Assembly: GCF_030159595.1 (NCBI RefSeq)
Contig: NZ_BSKJ01000001.1
Location: 496,001-560,000, forward strand
Length of the DNA: 64,000 bases
Reading direction: 5' to 3'
Source of the DNA: Pseudomonas putida
GTDB taxonomy: Bacteria > Pseudomonadota > Gammaproteobacteria > Pseudomonadales > Pseudomonadaceae
A program made the position numbers and the translations under genes. The notes under the pieces were generated by a model. The model ran no database searches, was not told the origin of the DNA, and was given only the letters and a program-made list of their open reading frames with translations. Below are positions 57,762 through 64,000 of this stretch, in pieces. Position 1 is the first letter of the stretch; every line of letters begins with the position of its first letter.

Positions 57762-58528
57762 GCGCTTTGCTGGAGGTGCGCAACGTGTCGCTGTCGTTCA
57801 AGGGCGTGAAGGCGATTTCCGATTTGTCGTTCAGCGTAAGGCGCGGGGAGATCTGCGCCCTGATCGGGCCCAATGGCGCGGGTAAAAGCTCGCTGCTGAA
57901 CATCCTCAACGGGGTCTATCGCGCCGATGCCGGCCAGCTGTTTTTCGCCGAACAGCCGCTGCGTCGCCCGCACCCGCTGACCGCCGCACGGCTGGGCATT
58001 GGCCGTACGTTCCAGAACAACGCGTTGTTCAAGAAGATGAGCGTGCTCGACAACCTGCTGACCGGGCTGTCGCGCTTTCAGCGCAGTTTCTTCCTTGAGC
58101 AGGCGCTGGGTTTGCCGCGTGCCCGCCGTGAGGCGCGGGCATTTGCCGAACGCGCCGAGCAGGTGCTGGAGTTTCTCGAACTGCAGGCCTGGCGCGATGT
58201 GGCCGTTGGCAGCCTGCCTTACGGCCTGCAGAAGCGCGTGGAGCTGGGCCGTGCGCTGATCGCCCATCCGACGCTGTTGCTGCTCGACGAACCGATGGCC
58301 GGAATGAACGCCGAGGAGAAGCAGGAAATGAGCCGCTTCATCGCCGATATCAATCGTGATCTGGGCACCACGGTGATCCTGATCGAGCACGACATTCAAG
58401 TGGTGATGGGCCTGTCCAGCCATGTGGTGGTGCTGGATTACGGGCGCAAGGTGGGTGATGGTTCGCCCGCCGAAGTGCAGGCCAATCCCGAAGTGATAGC
58501 TGCGTACCTGGGGGCGCCGCACGGATGA
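57758..58528 (+). CDS. HAAT-type ABC transporter ATP-binding protein (LivG-like)
   Basis: A 256-residue ATPase of the branched-chain-amino-acid (HAAT) class. Walker A is GPNGAGKS (37-44), the family insert is GIGRTFQNNALFKKMSVLDN, the signature region is LPYGLQKRVELGRAL (LPYG replaces LSGG), and Walker B is LLLLDEPMAGMN. It couples ATP hydrolysis to uptake through the permeases encoded next. It overlaps the preceding and following genes by 4 bases each. Confidence 0.93.
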   Translation: MSALLEVRNVSLSFKGVKAISDLSFSVRRGEICALIGPNGAGKSSLLNILNGVYRADAGQLFFAEQPLRRPHPLTAARLGIGRTFQNNALFKKMSVLDNLLTGLSRFQRSFFLEQALGLPRARREARAFAERAEQVLEFLELQAWRDVAVGSLPYGLQKRVELGRALIAHPTLLLLDEPMAGMNAEEKQEMSRFIADINRDLGTTVILIEHDIQVVMGLSSHVVVLDYGRKVGDGSPAEVQANPEVIAAYLGAPHG

Positions 58529-59406
58529 ACTTCTTTCTCGAAACCCTGATCGGCGGCCTGCTCGCCGGCACCATGTACTCGCTGGTGGCGATCGGCTTCG
58601 TGCTGATCTACAAGGCCAGCGGCGTGTTCAACTTTGCCCAGGGCGCCATGCTGCTGTTCGCTGCGCTGACCTTCGTCAGCCTGCACCAGCAAGGCCTGCC
58701 GTTTGCCGTGGCGCTGGCCATTACCGTCGTGGTGATGATCATCGGCGCGCTGCTGATCGAACGGCTGGTGCTGCGGCCACTGGTCAACCGCTCGCAAATC
58801 ACCTTGTTCATGGCCACGCTGGGCCTGTCGTTCATCATCGAAGGGCTCGCCCAAGGGCTGATGGGGGCTCAGGTGCGTGCGCTGGACCTGGGCATCGAAG
58901 ACGTGCCGCTGTTCGTCGGCGACATCATGATCAGCCAGTTCGACCTGGTGGCCGCTGGTGTTTCCGCCGCACTGGTGACGCTGTTGGCCCTGCTGTTCAA
59001 CCGCACCCGCATCGGCCTGGCCTTGCGCGCGGTGGCCGACGACACCCGCGCCGCATTGTCGCTGGGCATCAACCTCAACCGCATCTGGCAGGTGGTGTGG
59101 GCCGTGGCGGGCGTGGTCGGGCTGGTGGCCGGGCTGCTGTGGGGCGCACGCCAAGGGGTGCAGTTCTCGCTGTCGCTGGTGGTACTCAAGGCACTGCCGG
59201 TGCTGATTATCGGGGGCTTCACCTCGATTGGCGGGGCGATTGTCGGCGGCCTGATCGTGGGTGCTGCGGAGAACCTGGCCGAGGCCTATATCGGGCCTTT
59301 GATCGGCGGAGGCATCACCCCCTGGTTCGCCTATTTCCTGGCGTTGATCTTCCTCTACATCCGCCCCGCCGGCCTGTTCGGCGATCGGGCCATCGAACGG
59401 GTATGA
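58525..59406 (+). CDS. HAAT-type ABC permease (LivH-like)
   Basis: A 293-residue integral permease with about eight helices. It opens LIGGLLAGTMYSLVAIGFVL IYKASGVFNFAQGAMLLFAA, the LivH signature (VFNFAQG). A VVLKALPVLIIGGFTSIGGA IVGG stretch follows near the C-terminus. It forms the channel with the LivM-like protein. Confidence 0.93.
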   Translation: MNFFLETLIGGLLAGTMYSLVAIGFVLIYKASGVFNFAQGAMLLFAALTFVSLHQQGLPFAVALAITVVVMIIGALLIERLVLRPLVNRSQITLFMATLGLSFIIEGLAQGLMGAQVRALDLGIEDVPLFVGDIMISQFDLVAAGVSAALVTLLALLFNRTRIGLALRAVADDTRAALSLGINLNRIWQVVWAVAGVVGLVAGLLWGARQGVQFSLSLVVLKALPVLIIGGFTSIGGAIVGGLIVGAAENLAEAYIGPLIGGGITPWFAYFLALIFLYIRPAGLFGDRAIERV

Positions 59407-59410
59407 CCGC

Positions 59411-60475
59411 ATGACCACGACTGCTGCGCGCCTGACAGCGCGCTTCGACGATGCACCCTTGACCTTGGTGGCCCGCCATCGCCCACTGGGCCTGGCGCTG
59501 TTGCTGCTGCTGGCCTTTGTTGTCTTGCCCTTGCTGGGCAGCGACTACTGGCTGAATGCGATCCTCATCCCGTTCCTGGTGTTGTCGCTGGCAGGCCTTG
59601 GCTTGAACCTGCTGACCGGCTACACCGGGCAGACCTCGGTGGGGGCGGCGGGCTTCATGGCGGTCGGGGCGTTTGCCACCTATGGCTTGCTGCTGCGCGT
59701 GCCGGGGCTGCCGTTGCCGTTGGCGCTACTGGGCGGTGGCCTGATCGCCGGGGTGGTGGGGCTGGTGTTCGGCCTGCCCAGTTCGCGCATCAAGGGTTTC
59801 TACCTGATGGTCACTACGCTGGCCGCGCAGTTCTTTCTGGAGTGGGTGTTCGCCAAGTTCGCGTGGTTTTACAACTACGCCTCGTCCGGCACCATCAGCG
59901 CGCCGCGCCTGGAACTGTTCGGGCATAACCTGGCCACGCCGGTGGGGCGCTACCTGCTGACCCTCAGTTGCGTGGTGGTGCTGACCTGGGTGGCGGTAAA
60001 CCTGGTGCGTAGCCAGGTGGGCCGCAACTGGATGGCGATCCGCGACATGGACACCGCCGCCGCAGTCATCGGCATCCAGGTGGAGCGCTACAAGCGCCTG
60101 GCCTTTGCCGTCAGCGCGTTCTACCTGGGCATTGCCGGGGCGCTGTGGGCCTTCGCCTACCTGGGCACGGCCAGTGCCGGCAGCTTCGACATCAACCGCT
60201 CATTCCAGATCCTGTTCATCATCATTATCGGCGGCATGGGCAGCATTGCCGGCAACTTCATTGGCGCAGCCTTCATCAGCCTCACGCCGATCCTGCTCAG
60301 CCATGCCGGGCAGTGGCTGTTCAACGGCCATGTCGATGCCGGGCAATTGCAGAACCTGCAGAAGATCCTGTTTGGCAGCCTGATCATCTGGTTCCTGATC
60401 AAGGAACCCGAGGGCCTGGTGCGCCTGCTGGGCAACCTGCGTGAACGCATTCGCGTCTGGCCGCTGCGCTTCTGA
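59411..60475 (+). CDS. HAAT-type ABC permease (LivM-like)
   Basis: A 354-residue integral permease. After a soluble N-terminus come about ten helices with the LivM motif LNLLTGYTGQTSVGAAGFMA VGAFATYGLL, then a GRNWMAIRDMDTAAAVIGIQ cytoplasmic loop and a GGMGSIAGNFIGAAFI re-entrant part. It starts 4 bp after livH. Confidence 0.92.
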   Translation: MTTTAARLTARFDDAPLTLVARHRPLGLALLLLLAFVVLPLLGSDYWLNAILIPFLVLSLAGLGLNLLTGYTGQTSVGAAGFMAVGAFATYGLLLRVPGLPLPLALLGGGLIAGVVGLVFGLPSSRIKGFYLMVTTLAAQFFLEWVFAKFAWFYNYASSGTISAPRLELFGHNLATPVGRYLLTLSCVVVLTWVAVNLVRSQVGRNWMAIRDMDTAAAVIGIQVERYKRLAFAVSAFYLGIAGALWAFAYLGTASAGSFDINRSFQILFIIIIGGMGSIAGNFIGAAFISLTPILLSHAGQWLFNGHVDAGQLQNLQKILFGSLIIWFLIKEPEGLVRLLGNLRERIRVWPLRF

Positions 60476-60554
60476 CCCCAAACCAATACTTTCAGGCGCC
60501 TTGACCCGGCCACGGGAAAGGAGGTTTCAAACCCTTCACTCAAAAGAACCGAAT

Positions 60555-61895
60555 ATGCGTAAAACCTTGCGTCGTCACCTGCTCGCCAGCCTGTTCCTGC
60601 TGGGCGCGCCTACCTTGCTGCCGGCTATTGCCGCCGCTGCAGACAACCAGCAATTCGTACCCATGGCCACCTACCGGGTTGGCGCCTATGCCTCCAGCGG
60701 GATCCCGTGGTGGGCCGGTGAAATCGACTATTTCCGCTACATCAACGAAGTGGAGGGCGGCATCAACGGCGTCAAGCTCACCTGGCAGGAATGCGAGACC
60801 GAGTGGAACGTCGACCGCATCGTCGAGTGCTACGAGCGCTACAAGAACGGCCAGGACGGGGCGCCCACAGCGTTCTTCTTCACCCACAGCACGCCGGGCT
60901 CGTATGCCTTGATGGAGAAGGGCGCAGCCGACCGCATTCCGTTGATCGACGGTGCCGGTGGGCGTACCGAGTCCACCGATGGCAGCGTGTTTCCCTATGC
61001 CTTCCCACTGTTGTTGAACTACTACGGCCAGGCTTCGGTGGGCATCAACTACATCGCTGAGCGCGAGGGTGGTTTCGACAAGCTCAAGGGCAAGAAGATC
61101 GTCACCGTGTACCACGACTCGGCCTATGGCCGCGAAACCCAGGCGCCGATGCAATTGCTGGCGCAGAAGTATGGCTTCGAAAACATCCAGATCCCGGTGG
61201 CCGACCCGGGCAACGAACAGTCGGCGCAGTGGCGCCAGGTACGCCAGCTGAAACCGGACTGGGTGTTCCTGCGCACCTGGGGTGTGTCGACCCCGGTCGG
61301 CATCAAGACGGCGGCCCGTTTCGGCATTCCGGTCGACCACATCATTGGTGACGTCTGGGCCGGCTCCGAGGCCGATGTAATCCCGGCCGGCACTGCGGCC
61401 AAGGGCTACCAGGCGCTGGCACCATTCCCGGGTGGCAGCGACTTTGCCATCCACCAGCGCCTGCGCCAGCACATCCTCGATACTGGCAAGAGCGACCTCA
61501 AGGACCCGAGCTACTTCGGCAAGGTGTACTACAACATCGGCCTGATCAACGCCGCCATTGCCGTCGAGGCGCTGCGCACGGCGCAGGGCAAGTTTGGCAA
61601 CCGCCCGCTTAACGGCGAGGAGGCGCGCTGGGGCTTCGAACACCTCAACATCGACGCGGCACGGCTTAAAGCCATTGGCTTTGAAGGCCTTCTGCCGCCG
61701 CTGAAACTGTCCTGCTCGGACCACGAAGGCGGCGGCGCGGCGCGCGTGCAGCAGTGGGACGGCGAAAAATGGGTACTGGTGACCGACTGGGTGCAGGCCG
61801 ACCGGGCCACCTTGCGCCCGCTGATCGAGGCCAAGTCGGCCGCCTACGCCAAGGAAAAAGGCATCACGCCACGCGATTGCGCCAGCGAGCAGTGA
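60555..61895 (+). CDS. HAAT periplasmic binding protein, copy 1
   Basis: A 446-residue precursor with a signal peptide (about 1-29; SLFLLGAPTLLPAIAAAADN). The mature part is a Peripla_BP_6-like binding protein: TYRVGAYASSGIPWWAGEID, EVEGGINGVKLTWQECETEW, then KIVTVYHDSAYGRETQ. Two Cys (C80, C92) could form a disulfide. It is gapless with copy 2 over the first 170 residues. ATG 60555 has no good Shine-Dalgarno. Ligand unknown. Confidence 0.88.
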   Translation: MRKTLRRHLLASLFLLGAPTLLPAIAAAADNQQFVPMATYRVGAYASSGIPWWAGEIDYFRYINEVEGGINGVKLTWQECETEWNVDRIVECYERYKNGQDGAPTAFFFTHSTPGSYALMEKGAADRIPLIDGAGGRTESTDGSVFPYAFPLLLNYYGQASVGINYIAEREGGFDKLKGKKIVTVYHDSAYGRETQAPMQLLAQKYGFENIQIPVADPGNEQSAQWRQVRQLKPDWVFLRTWGVSTPVGIKTAARFGIPVDHIIGDVWAGSEADVIPAGTAAKGYQALAPFPGGSDFAIHQRLRQHILDTGKSDLKDPSYFGKVYYNIGLINAAIAVEALRTAQGKFGNRPLNGEEARWGFEHLNIDAARLKAIGFEGLLPPLKLSCSDHEGGGAARVQQWDGEKWVLVTDWVQADRATLRPLIEAKSAAYAKEKGITPRDCASEQ

Positions 61896-61924
61896 ACACT
61901 CAACGACACTTCAGGGAAATCATC

Positions 61925-63274
61925 ATGTACGCACCTTTCAAACGCTACGGCGCCGCGCTCGGCCTTGCACTGGGCATTGCTTCTGCATGGCTGCCGGTTG
62001 TCCAGGCCGCCAGCAACGAACAGTTCTTCCCGTTGGCCACCTACCGGGTGGGTGCCTATGCCTCCAGTGGCATTCCGGTATGGGCCGGGATGATCGACTA
62101 CCTGCGCTACATCAACGAGGTCGAAGGCGGCATCAACGGCGTCAAGCTGGTTTGGCAGGAATGCGAAACCGAATGGACGGCCGAGAAGGGCATCGAATGC
62201 TACGAGCGCTTCAAGAACGGCCTGAACGGCGCGCCGGTGGCTTTGTACCAGCCTAACGGCGCACCGGCCGCCTACGCCCTGGCGGAAAAGGCCGAGGCCG
62301 ACAAGATCCCGCTGATCACCTTGGGCTACGGCCGCACCGAAGCCACCGATGGTCGGGTGTTTCCCTACAACTTCCCGGTGATGCTGACCTTCTACAGCGA
62401 GGCGTCGGCTTTCATCAACTATGTGGCCGAGCGCGAAGGCGGGCTGGACAAGCTCAAGGGCAAAAAGATTGCCACCGTTTACCACGACTCCGCCTATGGG
62501 CGCGAAACCCAGGGGCCAATGGCGCTGCTGGCGCAGAAATACGGCTTCGAGAATATCCAGATACCGGTGGCCGACCCGGGCAATGAACAGGCTGGTCAAT
62601 GGCGCCAGGTGCGCCAGCAGAAGCCGGACTGGGTGTTCCTGCGTACCTGGGGTGTGTCCACGCCGGTAGCGATCAAGACGGCGGCGCGCTTCGGCTTCCC
62701 GGTGGACCGTATCGTCGGCGACATCTGGGCCAGTTCCAACGAAGACGTGCTGCCGGCAGGCGAGGCCGGCAAAGGTTACCTGGCATTGACGCCCTATCCG
62801 GGTGGCGCCGATTTCGACATTCACCAGCGCATCCGCAAGTACATCGTCGACACGGGTAAGAGCGACCTCAAGGACCCGAAAAGCTTTGGCAGCGTGTACT
62901 ACAACTCTGGCCTGGTGAATGCGGCCATCGCCGTCGAGGCCATCCGCGCCGGGCAGAAGAGGTTCGGCAACCGCCCGCTCAACGGCGAGGAAGGGCGCTG
63001 GGGCCTGGAGCACCTGGACCTGGGCGATGCCCGCCTGAAGGAAATCGGCTTCCTCGGCCTGATGCAGCCATTGAAGCTGTCGTGCAGCGACCACGAAGGC
63101 GGGGGCGCGGCGAAGGTGCAGCAGTGGGATGGCCAGAAGTGGACGCTGGTGACCGACTGGGTACAGGCCGACCGCGCCACCCTGCGCCCGCTGATCGATG
63201 CCAAGGCGGGTGAGTATGCCCGTGAGAAGGGCGTTACCGCCCGCGAATGCGCTAAAGACGAGGCGGCCCCATGA
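61925..63274 (+). CDS. HAAT periplasmic binding protein, copy 2
   Basis: A 449-residue precursor with a signal peptide (about 1-29; LGLALGIASAWLPVVQAASN). It is closely related to copy 1 and shares ATYRVGAYASSGIP, EVEGGINGVKL, WQECETEW, the Cys pair and KSDLKDP. It differs most at about residues 104-166, for example PVALYQPNGAPAAYALAEKA where copy 1 has PTAFFFTHSTPGSYALMEKG. AGGGA lies 8 bases before ATG 61925. It overlaps the following ATPase gene by 4 bases (ATGA). Confidence 0.88.
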   Translation: MYAPFKRYGAALGLALGIASAWLPVVQAASNEQFFPLATYRVGAYASSGIPVWAGMIDYLRYINEVEGGINGVKLVWQECETEWTAEKGIECYERFKNGLNGAPVALYQPNGAPAAYALAEKAEADKIPLITLGYGRTEATDGRVFPYNFPVMLTFYSEASAFINYVAEREGGLDKLKGKKIATVYHDSAYGRETQGPMALLAQKYGFENIQIPVADPGNEQAGQWRQVRQQKPDWVFLRTWGVSTPVAIKTAARFGFPVDRIVGDIWASSNEDVLPAGEAGKGYLALTPYPGGADFDIHQRIRKYIVDTGKSDLKDPKSFGSVYYNSGLVNAAIAVEAIRAGQKRFGNRPLNGEEGRWGLEHLDLGDARLKEIGFLGLMQPLKLSCSDHEGGGAAKVQQWDGQKWTLVTDWVQADRATLRPLIDAKAGEYAREKGVTARECAKDEAAP

Positions 63275-64000
63275 CCCATGCCTCGCTTGCTGCCGAGCGC
63301 GCCAATGAGTTGCTGGGCGTGCAGGATATCGAAGTGATCTACGACGGCGCGATCCTGGCCGTGGCCGGGGTTTCCCTGCGGGTCGGGCAGGGCGATATCG
63401 TCGCCTTGCTGGGCGCCAACGGGGCTGGCAAAAGCACCACGCTCAAGGCCATTTCCGGGTTGCTGCAGGCTGACCGCGCACGGGTCAGCCGTGGGCATAT
63501 CCGCTTCCAGGGCCAAGATACCGACGGCATCGCAGCCAACCGGTTGGCAGCCCAAGGCATCGTGCATGTGCTGGAGGGGCGACATGTGTTCGCCCACCTC
63601 ACCATCGAGGAAAACCTGCGTACCGGGGGCTTTTTGCGCAAGCCGGCGCGGCGCGAGCTGGAGCAGGCGCTGGAGCGCATCTATGCCTGGTTCCCGCGTT
63701 TGAAAACCAAGCGCAAGACCCAGGCCGGGCTGACCTCGGGTGGCGAGCAGCAGATGCTGGCCATCGGTCGTGCGCTGATGACCCAGCCACGGCTGGTGCT
63801 GCTGGACGAGCCCTCGATGGGGCTGGCGCCGATCATCGTCGAGGAAATCTTCGACATCGTCGCCCAGCTCAATGCCAAGGAGGGCATGAGCTTTCTGGTG
63901 GCTGAGCAGAACATCAACGTTGCCCTGCGCCATGCCGACTATGCCTACATCCTGGAGAACGGCCGGGTGGCGGGTGAGGGCGCTGCAGCGGCGCTGGCAA
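63271..64000 (+). CDS. HAAT-type ABC transporter ATP-binding protein (LivF-like), 3' end outside window
   Basis: Second ATPase of the importer, 243 codons visible and no stop before the window edge. Walker A is GANGAGKST (48-56), the signature region is LTSGGEQQMLAIGRAL, Walker B is LVLLDEPSMGLAP, and the H-loop region VAEQN follows. The N-terminus has a short extension before LLGVQDIEVIYDGAILA. Start ATG 63271 overlaps the stop of the second binding-protein gene. Genes farther downstream are not visible. Confidence 0.92.
   Translation, partial: MTHASLAAERANELLGVQDIEVIYDGAILAVAGVSLRVGQGDIVALLGANGAGKSTTLKAISGLLQADRARVSRGHIRFQGQDTDGIAANRLAAQGIVHVLEGRHVFAHLTIEENLRTGGFLRKPARRELEQALERIYAWFPRLKTKRKTQAGLTSGGEQQMLAIGRALMTQPRLVLLDEPSMGLAPIIVEEIFDIVAQLNAKEGMSFLVAEQNINVALRHADYAYILENGRVAGEGAAAALA

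Overview
The window is high-GC gammaproteobacterial chromosome. It most resembles the Pseudomonas putida group. The grounds are the gene order (ffh-rpsP-rimM-trmD-rplS, hom-thrC, wspABCDEFR, prfB-lysS, ppc/adk), the Pseudomonas-type Wsp chemosensory operon, and many copies of the P. putida REP sequence (core GGGAGCGGGCTTGCCCGCGA). This assignment is inference from recognition; no search was run. There are no rRNA, tRNA, CRISPR, insertion-sequence or phage genes that I can see, and no gene-free stretch exceeds 300 bases.

Layout. 1-4.4 kb: 3' end of purT, an MHS-type MFS permease, a CNNM/CorC-like CBS protein and a YpjD cytochrome-assembly-like protein. 4.6-8.3 kb: ffh, then the ribosomal operon rpsP-rimM-trmD-rplS with a strong terminator. 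8.3-15.3 kb: a hotdog thioesterase, a Na+/H+ antiporter gene broken by one extra base in a G6 run, xerD, dsbC, hom and thrC. 15.4-22.2 kb: an orphan degenerate receiver protein, a small unknown protein, a periplasmic solute-binding-like protein, a CaiB-type CoA transferase, yaeQ, recJ and an Old Yellow Enzyme homologue. 22.2-27.6 kb: a polyamine-type ABC uptake operon (binding protein, ATPase, two permeases) ending in an aminobutyraldehyde dehydrogenase, so import and catabolism are coupled.

27.8-37.1 kb: a DUF533 protein and the complete Wsp surface-sensing operon. It runs from a membrane receptor, two CheW adaptors, a CheR methyltransferase, a hybrid CheA kinase and a CheB methylesterase to the WspR diguanylate cyclase, which makes c-di-GMP. 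37.3-54.3 kb: prfB with its programmed +1 frameshift, lysS, a TetR regulator, a three-gene unit with a DUF1704/QEGLA protein and a lipoprotein hydrolase, two envelope lipoproteins (OmpA-like and DUF4398-like), ppc, adk, tsaB, a DUF72 protein, a PEP-mutase/isocitrate-lyase-family enzyme, a protein with an internal 61-residue repeat, and rsmJ.

54.5-64 kb is the most accessory-looking part. A TetR gene is divergent from an operon encoding an NtaA/DmoA-type flavin monooxygenase, a truncated acyl-CoA-synthetase-like protein without its ATP-binding loop, a branched-chain-amino-acid-type (HAAT) ABC transporter, and two closely related periplasmic binding proteins in tandem. The last gene (LivF-type ATPase) runs off the window. 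I read this as an uptake-plus-oxidation cassette for an unknown small organic compound, possibly organosulfur. It is my best candidate for an undescribed system here.
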